From assembly GCF_006716765.1 (NCBI RefSeq), contig NZ_VFPO01000001.1:3472001-3536000 (forward strand): 64,000 bases of DNA, given 5' to 3'. The first letter of the stretch is position 1. Each line of letters begins with the position of its first letter. Shown piece by piece: positions 56,741 to 64,000 of the stretch. The stretch comes from Actinomadura hallensis (GTDB taxonomy: Bacteria; Actinomycetota; Actinomycetes; Streptosporangiales; Streptosporangiaceae). The notes under the pieces are model-generated. The model saw only the letters and a program-made list of their open reading frames with translations, ran no database searches and was not told where the DNA came from. The position numbers and the translations under genes are program-made.

Positions 56741-57376
56741 TCACCCCTCGCGGCGCAGGTGCGCCAGGCACGCGCCGGGCTCGGCGAACGGCTCCAGCCG
56801 GTCCGCCTCGACCGGGGCGTCCAGCTCCGCCAGGGCGCCCTGCATGAGGCCGAGATGGACGTCGCAGACCAGCGGCCCGTACTCCTCGGCCAGTTCCAGG
56901 AACGGGCAGTGCCGCAGCCTGATGACGTCGCCGTCGGGTTTCGGGGCGAAGTCCAGGTCGTCCAGGAGGCCGGTCAGCCGCTCGGCCGCCTCCTCGCCGG
57001 TCACCCGCTGGAACGGCGCCGGCCGCTCGACGAGGAACCGGCCCCACTCGCGTCCCGCCTGCGCGGCGCTCTCGCGCCCCTCGTCGCCGTCGGCGGCCAG
57101 GCGGCTGAGCAGGATCTGGGCGAGCAGCCGGTAGCCGCGGGCCCCGCCGCGGTCCATCCCCGGGCGCGCGGCGTAGACGGTGCGGGGACGACCGGGACCG
57201 GAGGGCTGCTCGACGGCGCGCTCGACCGCCCCGTCGGCGGCCAGGGCGTCCAGGTGGAACCGCGCGGTGTTCGCGTGCACGCCGAGCCGCTCGGCGACCT
57301 CGGCGACCCCGAGCGGGCCGCGGGCGTCGCGCAGGGCGTCCAAAACCTCCTGGCGCCGGGAACGTTCGCTCGCCAT
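56741..57376 (-). CDS. HTH transcriptional regulator with cysteine/histidine C-terminal site
   Basis: A 211-aa protein. The winged helix (about 5-70) shows LGVAEVAERLGVHANTARFH and the wing SGPGRPRTVY. The C-terminal domain carries RHCPFLELAEEYGPLVCDVH with a further GACLAHL, a Cys/His set resembling SufR-type Fe-S or metal-sensing regulators. It is divergent from a histidine kinase gene; a perfect AT-rich palindrome lies about 80 bp upstream of its start. It could repress itself or its neighbour. The ligand is inferred only. Confidence 0.8.
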   Translation of the reverse strand: MASERSRRQEVLDALRDARGPLGVAEVAERLGVHANTARFHLDALAADGAVERAVEQPSGPGRPRTVYAARPGMDRGGARGYRLLAQILLSRLAADGDEGRESAAQAGREWGRFLVERPAPFQRVTGEEAAERLTGLLDDLDFAPKPDGDVIRLRHCPFLELAEEYGPLVCDVHLGLMQGALAELDAPVEADRLEPFAEPGACLAHLRREG

Positions 57377-57453
57377 GCGGTTCCACCACCTCCCTGCCCG
57401 CGGCCCCCGCGACCGGCGGCGGCCGCGGCGCGTTCGGACGACGTTTTCACAAA

Positions 57454-57466
57454 TAATACTGTATTA
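57454..57466. promoter_or_regulatory. AT-rich palindrome TAATAC-T-GTATTA, candidate operator
   Basis: A perfect 6-bp inverted repeat with a 1-bp centre in a strikingly AT-rich island (about 57444-57478), between the HTH regulator and the divergent kinase gene. It is a good candidate operator for the HTH protein and overlaps likely promoter elements such as TATTAT on the minus strand. Confidence 0.55.
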
Positions 57467-57601
57467 ATCGTCGAAGTAAGAGGGCCGCGAGCCGCCCGCC
57501 CGCGCCGCCGGGGACGTGCGGGCGGTCTCGCGACCAAAGTCGATGGGGCCGCCGACCTGCGGACGCATCCCCGGCGAGAAGGCGTGGCTACCGTTGGGCC
57601 C

Positions 57602-58750
57602 GTGGACCTCAGGCGATCGGCGCGCGACTGGCTCGGGGACGCCGGGCTGACGGCGGCGGCCGCGCTGCTCGGCCTGCTGCTGCTCCAGGGGACGATCGAG
57701 GACGCCGCGCACGGCGAGCGGATCCCGGTCCGCTTCGAGCTGGCGGCGGGCGCGGTGTCCCTGGTCTTCCTGCTGCTGTTCCGCCGCCGCCGGCCGGTGG
57801 CGACGGCGGTGACGTTGGTCCTCACGCAGTGGGTCGCGACGACGGTCTTCGGCACGGCCGCGGTCGCCGTGTACTCGCTGGCCATGCTCCGGCCCTGGCG
57901 GATCGCCCTGCCGGTCGCCGCCGCGAGCCTGGTCATGCTCGTCTCGTTGTTCCGGCTGGTGGCGGCGCCCGACTTCCTGGAGGGCGTCGTCGTGTTCGCG
58001 CTGCTGTACGCGGCGCTGGTCACGGCGGGCATGCTCGTCCGGTCCCGGCGGATGCTCATCGCGTCGCTGAGGGAGCGGGCCCGCGCCGCCGAGACCGAGC
58101 AGCGGCTGCGGGTCGAGGAGGCGCGGCTGCTGGAGCGCGAGCGGATCGCCCGCGAGATGCACGACGTCCTCGCGCACCGCATCTCGCTGCTGGCGGTGCA
58201 CGCCGGGGCGCTGGAGTTCCATCCGGCCCTGCCCGCCGACCAGCGCGAGGCCGCCGGCGTCATCCGCAGGAGCGCCTACGAGGCGATGGAGGACCTGCGC
58301 GAGGTGATCGGCGTCCTGCGCGGCGACGGGCCGGACGGCGAGGCGACGCGGCCGCAGCCGACGCTCGCCGACGTGCCGGAACTCGTGCGCGAGTCCCGCC
58401 GCGCCGGGAGCCCCGTCACGCTGGACGACCGGATCGCCGACCCGGACGGCGTCCCGTCGCGCGTGGGGAGGCACGCCTACAGGATCGTGCAGGAGGGGCT
58501 GACCAACGCCCGCAAGCACGCGCCGGGCGCCCCCGTGGAGGTCCGGCTGGACTCCGACGGGACCGACCTGGACATCGAGATCGTCAACGAACTGCCGCCG
58601 GGCCCGCCGCCGCTCGCGATCCCCGGCTCGGGCGCGGGCCTGGTCGGCCTCGCCGAGCGGGTGGCGCTGCTCGGGGGCGCGCTGGAGCACGGGCGCACCG
58701 GCGACGGCCGCCACCGGCTCCACGCCCGCCTCCCGCTGCGCGCGGTCTAG
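57602..58750 (+). CDS. sensor histidine kinase (HisKA_3 type)
   Basis: A 382-aa membrane kinase. N-terminal helices (about 10-140) form a sensor without an extracellular domain; the phospho-His box is AREMHDVLAHRISLLAVH (about 182-199), then YRIVQEGLTNARKHA and GSGAGLVGLAERVALLGG in the ATPase domain. GTG 57602. The matching response regulator lies two genes on, after a flavin-fold protein gene. Confidence 0.92.
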   Translation: MDLRRSARDWLGDAGLTAAAALLGLLLLQGTIEDAAHGERIPVRFELAAGAVSLVFLLLFRRRRPVATAVTLVLTQWVATTVFGTAAVAVYSLAMLRPWRIALPVAAASLVMLVSLFRLVAAPDFLEGVVVFALLYAALVTAGMLVRSRRMLIASLRERARAAETEQRLRVEEARLLERERIAREMHDVLAHRISLLAVHAGALEFHPALPADQREAAGVIRRSAYEAMEDLREVIGVLRGDGPDGEATRPQPTLADVPELVRESRRAGSPVTLDDRIADPDGVPSRVGRHAYRIVQEGLTNARKHAPGAPVEVRLDSDGTDLDIEIVNELPPGPPPLAIPGSGAGLVGLAERVALLGGALEHGRTGDGRHRLHARLPLRAV

Positions 58751-58792
58751 GATCACGCATGTCCGGCTCGGCCGCTGGGAAGGGTGAACGGC

Positions 58793-59221
58793 ATGGCTTC
58801 GAACTCCTCGACCACTCCCGTACTCGAAGAACTCGACCGGGCCGAGTGCATGCGGCTGCTCGGCGAGCGCGGCATCGGCCGGGTGGCCTTCGACGACGGC
58901 GAGGGGCCGACGGTCATCCCGGTGAACTACGCCGTCGACGGGGACGCGGTCGTGTTCCGCACGTCGGCCTCGGGCCGGCTGCGCCGCAGCCTGCTGACGT
59001 CGGTGGCGGGCGGCGAGGTCCGCGCGGCGTTCGAGGTCGACCGGTTCGACGAGTCGAGCCGCGAGGGCTGGAGCGTCCTGCTGCGCGGCGGCGCCCACCC
59101 CCTGAGCGACGAGGAGCGGGAGGCCGCCGCCCACGTCGAGCCCTGGCCGGGCGGCGACCGCGAGGCGTGGTTCCGGCTGTCGGCGCGCGAGGTCAGCGGC
59201 CGCCGCCTGCACCGCCCCTAG
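58793..59221 (+). CDS. pyridoxamine 5'-phosphate oxidase-fold flavoprotein
   Basis: A 142-aa split-barrel protein. LGERGIGRVAFDDGEGPTVI and PVNYAVDGDAVVFRTS (about 23-60) are typical of the PNPOx-like FMN or F420-binding group (such as the Rv1155/Rv2074 relatives), followed by VRAAFEVDRFDE. The cofactor is uncertain. ATG 58793 with AAGGG upstream. It sits between a histidine kinase and its probable response regulator, suggesting redox-related co-expression; such proteins are also found beside DevSR-type systems. Confidence 0.8.
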   Translation: MASNSSTTPVLEELDRAECMRLLGERGIGRVAFDDGEGPTVIPVNYAVDGDAVVFRTSASGRLRRSLLTSVAGGEVRAAFEVDRFDESSREGWSVLLRGGAHPLSDEEREAAAHVEPWPGGDREAWFRLSAREVSGRRLHRP

Positions 59222-59253
59222 CCGGTGCGGCGCGGGTGCCGGCGCCCGCCCGT

Positions 59254-59295
59254 TCCGTGCGGGGCCGTCCGTGCGGGGCCGTCCGTGCGGGGCGG
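59254..59295. repeat. 14-bp tandem repeats before a response regulator gene
   Basis: CCGTCCGTGCGGGG recurs with period 14 (about 59264-59293), with a first imperfect copy at about 59251. It lies in the 101-bp gap between the flavin-fold gene and the response regulator. Confidence 0.75.
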
Positions 59296-59322
59296 GCGTC
59301 CGCGAGGCCGTAGGCTGACGGG

Positions 59323-59988
59323 GTGGACTCCCCGACCATCCGCGTGCTGATCGTGGACGACGACCCCCTCGTCCGCACCGGCCTGACGATGATGCTGGAG
59401 AACGCGGGCGACCTGGAGGTCGTGGGAGGCGTCGCCGACGGCGCCGAGGTGGTCGCCGCCGTCAACCGGGAACGGCCCGACGTCGTGCTGATGGACATCC
59501 GGATGCCCCGGCTGGACGGCCTCGCGGCCACCGAGCTGCTGCGCGCCCGCCGCGATCCGCCCGAGATCATCATTCTGACGACGTTCGACACCGACGACCA
59601 CATCGTGCGGGCGATGCGGGCGGGCGCGAGCGGCTTCCTGCTCAAGCACACCCCGCCGCCGGAGATCATCCGCGCGATCCGGGAGGTCGCGGCCGGGGAG
59701 CCGATGATGTCGCCGGCGGTGCTGCGCAAGATGATGTCGTACGTCGCCGGCCACGGCGCCGACCCCCGCCGCGCCCGCGCCCGGGAGCTGCTGGACCGGC
59801 TGAGCGACGGCGAGCGCGCGGTGGCGGCCCTCGTCGGGCGCGGACGCACCAACGGCGAGATCGCCCGGGAGCTGTCGCTCAGCGTCGCCACCGTCAAGGC
59901 GTACGTGTCGCGCCTGCTGACCAAGCTCGACCTGAACAACCGCGTCCAGATCGCGCTCCTCGTCCACGACGCCGCACTCGACGACTAG
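59323..59988 (+). CDS. NarL/LuxR-type response regulator
   Basis: A 221-aa regulator: receiver domain (about 6-125) with VDDDPLVRTG, phospho-Asp in VVLMDIRMPRLDG and Lys in FLLKHTP, then the LuxR domain (about 155-215) with GRTNGEIARELSLSVATVKAYVSRLL. It has EPMMSPAVLRKMM as the linker. It probably pairs with the kinase at 57602. Its stop TAG overlaps the convergent MFS stop in the shared tetramer CTAG. Confidence 0.9.
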   Translation: MDSPTIRVLIVDDDPLVRTGLTMMLENAGDLEVVGGVADGAEVVAAVNRERPDVVLMDIRMPRLDGLAATELLRARRDPPEIIILTTFDTDDHIVRAMRAGASGFLLKHTPPPEIIRAIREVAAGEPMMSPAVLRKMMSYVAGHGADPRRARARELLDRLSDGERAVAALVGRGRTNGEIARELSLSVATVKAYVSRLLTKLDLNNRVQIALLVHDAALDD

Positions 59989-61514
59989 TCCTCCGCTCCC
60001 CCGCCCCGCGGTCCGCGCGGCTTCAGGGGCACGTGGCGCAGGAACAGGGCCGCGGCCAGGCCCGCCGCGAGGACGGGGAGGGCGGTGAGGAAAACGTCGG
60101 AGAAGGCCGCGGCGAACGCCTCCGCCACGCCGTCCCGCACGGGCCCGGGCAGGGCGGCGAGCACCTCGGGGCGGACCGCGTCGTCGAACGGGGGCACCCG
60201 GCCCTCCGGAAGGCGGCGCCCGACCTCCTCGGCGAACCGGCTCGAGACGACGGCGCCGAACACCGCCATCCCGGCGGCGGTGCCGAGCATCCGGGAGGCG
60301 AACACGCCGGAGCTCGCCGCGCCGAGATCGCGGTACGGCGCGGCGTTCTGCGCGATCAGGACGACGACCTGCTGCGACAGGCCCGCGCCGAAACCGAGCA
60401 GCGCCATGTAGCAGCCCGCGACGGCCGGGGCCGTGCCGGCGTCCATGGTCGCGAGCAGGGCGACGCCCGCCGCGCTGAGCGCCATGCTCGCCGCGGGGAG
60501 CCGGTGGTAGCGCCCGGTCCGGGCGATGCGGCGCCCGGCGCCCATGGCGGCCACGACGAGCCCGGCCATCATCGGCAGGACCAGCAGCCCGGAGCGGGTC
60601 GCCTCCGCTCTCCCGACGACCTGGAAGAACATCGGCAGGTAGACGGCGAGGCCGAACCCCGTCGCGCCGCCCACGGCCGCGACGGCGCACGCCACGGCGA
60701 ACGACCGGTCGAGGAACAGCCGCGGCGGGATGACCGGCTCGGCGGCGCGCCGCTCGGCGAGGACCCACAGGGCGAACAGCGCCGCCGACGCCGCCGCGAG
60801 CGCCGCGACCTCCGGCGAGTCCCACGCGTACCGCGTCCCGGCCCAGCTGGTGAGCAGCGTGAAGCAGGTGACGGCCGCGCCGAGGAGGGCGATCCCGGGG
60901 TAGTCGATCCGGGGCCTGCGCCGCGGCCTCGGCAGCCGCAGGAACAGCGCGACCGCGGCGGCGGCGGCGAGACCGAGCGGCAGGTTCACGTAGAACACCC
61001 ACCGCCAGGACGCGTGGTCGGTGAGGAACCCGCCGACCAGCGGCCCCGCGACGCTGGACACCGCGAAGATCAGCGCCGAGTAGCCCTGGTACCTGGCGCG
61101 CTCCCTCGGCTCGAACAGGTCGCCGGTCAGCGCGAACATCGAGCTCGTCAGGCAGCCGGCGGCGGCCCCCTGCACGACGCGGAACGCGATGAGCCACCCC
61201 ATGGACGGCGCCGCCCCGCACGCCGCCGACCCCGCGAGGAACCCGGCCAGCCCGGTCAGCAGGACCGGGCGCCGGCCGAACTGGTCCCCCAGCCGTCCCG
61301 ACAGCGGGACCGTGACGCCGGTGGCGAGCACGTACGCGGTCGACACCCACGCGATCCGGTCGAGACCGCCGAGGTCCCCCACGATCGCGGGCAGCGCGGT
61401 GCTGAGCACCGTCGCGTCCAGCGAGGACATCAGCCCGGCGAGCATCAGCCCGCCGAACACGATCAGCCGGTGCCGGCGGCTCATCTCCGCGACCGCCGCG
61501 GATCTCCCATTCAT
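59985..61514 (-). CDS. MFS efflux transporter (DHA2/EmrB-QacA type)
   Basis: A 509-aa drug-efflux pump with about 14 membrane helices. Signatures: SLDATVLSTALPAIVGDLG (motif D1 of DHA2), GRLGDQFGRRPVLLTGLA (motif A) and SSVAGPLVGGFLTDHASWRW (motif C). ATG 61514 follows GAGGTGCAT; an upstream in-frame start overlaps the operator. It is divergent from a MarR regulator that most likely represses it. The drug substrate is unknown. Confidence 0.93.
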   Translation of the reverse strand: MNGRSAAVAEMSRRHRLIVFGGLMLAGLMSSLDATVLSTALPAIVGDLGGLDRIAWVSTAYVLATGVTVPLSGRLGDQFGRRPVLLTGLAGFLAGSAACGAAPSMGWLIAFRVVQGAAAGCLTSSMFALTGDLFEPRERARYQGYSALIFAVSSVAGPLVGGFLTDHASWRWVFYVNLPLGLAAAAAVALFLRLPRPRRRPRIDYPGIALLGAAVTCFTLLTSWAGTRYAWDSPEVAALAAASAALFALWVLAERRAAEPVIPPRLFLDRSFAVACAVAAVGGATGFGLAVYLPMFFQVVGRAEATRSGLLVLPMMAGLVVAAMGAGRRIARTGRYHRLPAASMALSAAGVALLATMDAGTAPAVAGCYMALLGFGAGLSQQVVVLIAQNAAPYRDLGAASSGVFASRMLGTAAGMAVFGAVVSSRFAEEVGRRLPEGRVPPFDDAVRPEVLAALPGPVRDGVAEAFAAAFSDVFLTALPVLAAGLAAALFLRHVPLKPRGPRGGGAED

Positions 61515-61570
61515 ATGCACCTCGCATTCATATGCTTTAAGCAAATGAATGCTAGACACATGCATATGAA
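61508..61570. promoter_or_regulatory. MarR operator region with four half-sites
   Basis: The core is a 29-bp inverted repeat, 61524-61552: arms GCATTCATATGCTT and AAGCAAATGAATGC (13 of 14 pair) around one base. Flanking half-sites lie at 61508-61518 (CATTCATATGC) and 61562-61570 (GCATATGAA). It covers the MFS start and the gap to marR, so the regulator would control both genes. Confidence 0.8.
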
Positions 61571-61597
61571 GGGCGCAACCTGGTTACACTGGCCGCC

Positions 61598-62080
61598 ATG
61601 CAGGACGAGGCTGCCCACGGGAACGCGGTGGATCCGGCGGTCGGCGCGATCGAGCGCAGCATGGTCCGGCTCCGCCGGGGCATGGCCCGCCACCGGCTCG
61701 GCAAGGCGGCGATCCGGGAGCACAACCTCCCCGTGGACGTGCAGGTCCTGCACGTCGTGGACGTCATCGACGAGGGCCCCGACCACGAGGGCCAGGAGAT
61801 GAGCGTCGGCCTGGTCGCCTCCCGCCTCGGCGTCGACGCCTCCCGCGGCAGCCGCATCGTCGCCGAGGCGGTCAAGTCCGGCTACGTCCGCCGCGTCGCC
61901 TCCCAGGAGGACGGACGGCGCATCCACCTGGAGCTGACCGACGCGGGCCGGGCCGTCGTCGACGCCACCCGGCGCACCCGCCACGAGCACTTCGCCAAGG
62001 CGATGAGCGGCTGGACCGACGAGGAGCGCGCCGAGTTCGCCCGCCTCCTGTCCCGCTTCGTCCGCGACTACGACTCCTGA
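61598..62080 (+). CDS. MarR-family transcriptional regulator
   Basis: A 160-aa winged-helix repressor. The DNA-binding part (about 55-110) has VGLVASRLGVDASRGSRIVAEAVKSG and the wing RRVASQEDGRRIHLELTDAGRAVVDA, a classic MarR pattern. It begins 27 bp after a strong palindromic operator and is divergent from the MFS gene, so it probably senses a compound that the pump exports. Confidence 0.9.
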   Translation: MQDEAAHGNAVDPAVGAIERSMVRLRRGMARHRLGKAAIREHNLPVDVQVLHVVDVIDEGPDHEGQEMSVGLVASRLGVDASRGSRIVAEAVKSGYVRRVASQEDGRRIHLELTDAGRAVVDATRRTRHEHFAKAMSGWTDEERAEFARLLSRFVRDYDS

Positions 62081-62194
62081 CCCGCGCCGTACGACCGCGG
62101 TTGCGGCCGGAGGCGCGGCGTACCCCCGGAGTTGCGCGCGGACGACGCCCTGCGGATGAGCTTCCCGCCGCCCGCCGCCGTCTAGGCTGACCGC

Positions 62195-63310
62195 ATGGGT
62201 GGTCTACCGGAGCCGCGCGGCGGGCTGACGGACAAGGCCGTCGCCGGCGGCGTCCTGCTGCTGGTGGCCCTGGGCAGCCTCCACTCGGTGATCGCGCCCG
62301 GCAAGGAGCCCCTGGCCGTCACCGCCCTCACGTGGGCGCTGATCGCCGTCGGCTGCGGGGCGCTGTACTTCAGCCCCCGCTTCCCGGTCGGGGCGGCCGT
62401 CGTGTCGCTCGCCGCCACGTTCGCCTACTACGTCCTGAGCGTGTACGACGGGCCGCTGATGATCGCGCCGATCGTCGCGCTGTACATGATCGCCTCCCGG
62501 GGGCGGCTCCAGGCCGCCGTCGCCGTCGCGGCCCTGCTCGTCATCGCGACGGGCGTCGGCACGCTGTCGGGCAACGGGGACGTCAACGCGGTCGCCCTGT
62601 TCATGATGACCGGATGGGTCGTGGCGATGGTGGCGCTGGGCTGGGCCCGGCACAGCCGGCGGGTCTACCTGGCGGAGGCCGAGCAGCGCGCGGCCGGCGA
62701 GGAGCGGCTGCGCATCGCCCGCGAGCTGCACGACGTGGCCGGGCACCACATCTCGCTCATCAACGTCCAGGCCGGGACCGCGCTGCACCGCTTCGACCGG
62801 GACCCGGAGCAGGCCCGGGCCGCCCTCGCGGCGGTCAAGGAGTCGAGCCGGGACGCGCTGCGCGACCTGCGCGCGACGATCGGGGTGCTGCGCGACGGCG
62901 CCGAGGACGCGCCGACCGCCCCCGCCCCGGGCCTCGACCGGATCGGCGACCTGGTGGAGGCGGCGCGGGCCGCGGGACTCACGGTCCGCACCGACATCAC
63001 CGGCGACGGCCCGCCGCCGCCCACGGGCGTCGGCCTCGCCACCTACCGGATCGTCCAGGAGTCGCTCACCAACGTCGTCCGGCACTCCGGCGCCGGATCC
63101 GTCACCGTGCGCGTCGAGCAGGGGCCGCGGGAGGTCCTCATCGAGGTGGCCGACGACGGCCGCGGCCCCGCCCCCGGGACCACCGGTTCGGGCGTCCACG
63201 GGATGAAGGAGCGGGCGCGGGCGCTGGGCGGCGAGCTGACCGCGGGCCCGCGGCCCGGCGGCGGCTTCCTCGTCCGGGCCCGCCTGCCCCTCGGAAACGG
63301 AGCCACATGA
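62195..63310 (+). CDS. sensor histidine kinase (HisKA_3 type)
   Basis: A 371-aa membrane kinase with about five N-terminal helices (15-155). The phospho-His box is ARELHDVAGHHISLINVQ (about 178-195); YRIVQESLTNVVRHS is the N-box and GSGVHGMKERARALGG the G-box. Its stop overlaps the regulator start by ATGA. It is closest in type to the kinase at 22126. The signal is unknown. Confidence 0.93.
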   Translation: MGGLPEPRGGLTDKAVAGGVLLLVALGSLHSVIAPGKEPLAVTALTWALIAVGCGALYFSPRFPVGAAVVSLAATFAYYVLSVYDGPLMIAPIVALYMIASRGRLQAAVAVAALLVIATGVGTLSGNGDVNAVALFMMTGWVVAMVALGWARHSRRVYLAEAEQRAAGEERLRIARELHDVAGHHISLINVQAGTALHRFDRDPEQARAALAAVKESSRDALRDLRATIGVLRDGAEDAPTAPAPGLDRIGDLVEAARAAGLTVRTDITGDGPPPPTGVGLATYRIVQESLTNVVRHSGAGSVTVRVEQGPREVLIEVADDGRGPAPGTTGSGVHGMKERARALGGELTAGPRPGGGFLVRARLPLGNGAT

Positions 63311-63993
63311 TCAAGGTTCTGCTGGCCGACGACCAGCGGCTGGTGCGCGCGGGATTCGCCTCGATCCTCGAGGACGAGGACGACATCACGGTGGCCGGCG
63401 AGGCGGCCGACGGCGAGCAGGCGCTCGCCGCCTGCCGCGAGCTGCTCCCCGACGTCGCGCTGATGGACATCAGGATGCCCGGCATGGACGGGCTGGAGGC
63501 GACCCGCCGCATCACCGCCGACCGGAGGCTCGACGGCGTCAAGGTCGTCATCCTCACCACCTTCGACCTCGACGAGTACGTCTACGGCGCGCTGCGCGCG
63601 GGCGCCTCCGGGTTCCTGCTGAAGGACACCGACCCCGCCGAGCTGATCCACGCGGTGCGGGTGGTGGCGCGGGGCGACGCCCTGATCACCCCGTCGGTCA
63701 CCCGCCGCCTGATCGCCGAGTTCGCCGGGCGGGTCGACGCGCCGGTCCCCGGCCCGCGCCTGAAGTCCCTCACCGACCGCGAGCGGGAGGTCATGCGGCT
63801 CGTCGCCGCCGGGCTCAGCAACGACGAGATCGCCGACCGCCTCGTGCTCAGCCCCGCGACCGCGAAGACCCACGTCAGCCGCATCATGTCGAAGCTGGAC
63901 GTGCGGGACCGCTCGCAGCTGGTCGTCCTCGCCTACGAGTCCGGGATGGTGAACCCGGGCTGGGTCACCGGCCGGGTGCGACCGCAGGAGTAA
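63307..63993 (+). CDS. NarL/LuxR-type response regulator
   Basis: A 228-aa regulator: receiver with ADDQRLVRAG, phospho-Asp in VALMDIRMPGMDG, Lys in FLLKDTDP; LuxR domain with LTDREREVMRLVAAGLSNDE and the recognition helix SPATAKTHVSRIM. It is translationally coupled to the preceding kinase. The stop at 63991-63993 lies seven bases before the window end. Confidence 0.94.
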   Translation: MIKVLLADDQRLVRAGFASILEDEDDITVAGEAADGEQALAACRELLPDVALMDIRMPGMDGLEATRRITADRRLDGVKVVILTTFDLDEYVYGALRAGASGFLLKDTDPAELIHAVRVVARGDALITPSVTRRLIAEFAGRVDAPVPGPRLKSLTDREREVMRLVAAGLSNDEIADRLVLSPATAKTHVSRIMSKLDVRDRSQLVVLAYESGMVNPGWVTGRVRPQE

Positions 63994-64000
63994 CCGGGCC

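Overview
The window is chromosomal DNA from a high-GC Gram-positive bacterium of the Actinomycetota. The evidence is the roughly 70+% GC with GC-rich third codon positions, frequent GTG starts, and family-level signs: a PrcB-type proteasome subunit, an OpcA-containing pentose phosphate operon, a SufR-led suf operon and several NarL-type two-component systems. Gene content and order fit a Thermomonosporaceae/Streptosporangiales-like actinomycete. That placement is inference and was not tested by search. I saw no tRNA, rRNA, CRISPR array, insertion sequence or prophage.

Layout. 1-14.4 kb holds mixed metabolic genes: a partial PF10118-type hydrolase, an alpha/beta-hydrolase-SDR fusion, an FAD oxidoreductase, a CBS protein, a divergent MocR regulator/YczE membrane protein pair, glycerate kinase, LD-carboxypeptidase coupled to an unknown gene, sirtuin, sulfotransferase and an ABC exporter. 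14.7-24.1 kb holds a secreted S15 peptidase, an enoyl-CoA hydratase/small HTH/ABC-F cluster with a leader that looks like a ribosome-controlled attenuator, a VOC protein, small membrane proteins and a two-component system. 24.2-31 kb is a complete, tightly coupled suf iron-sulfur operon (sufR-B-D-Rieske-C-S-U-T) with a SufR-type operator.

31-34.5 kb is a decayed arginine deiminase locus: arcA, a 28-codon remnant of carbamate kinase, an amino-acid permease and a frameshifted universal stress protein. 34.7-40.2 kb has an ABC-2 exporter, a DMT transporter, a PrcB-type proteasome beta subunit without PrcA, and PolX. 40.3-43.7 kb holds heme A and heme O synthases flanking a PrsW-family protease. 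44.2-55 kb is the pentose phosphate operon tkt-tal-pgi-like1-pgi-like2-zwf-opcA-pgl, with two tandem, diverged PGI-fold paralogues and an 18-bp repeat array before zwf. 55-64 kb has an L,D-transpeptidase lipoprotein, a cupin, a cysteine-containing HTH regulator, two more NarL-type sensor/regulator pairs (one split by a flavin-fold protein), and a MarR/MFS efflux pair with a clear operator.

The strongest unusual signals are: (1) a 6-codon, probably leaderless upstream ORF followed by a terminator-like hairpin before the ABC-F gene; (2) tandem PGI-like genes that both lack the expected catalytic glutamate motif; (3) a 19-bp tandem duplication that frameshifts the stress-protein gene; (4) the arcC remnant, translationally coupled to the permease; and (5) many short tandem duplications at stop codons and in intergenic DNA.
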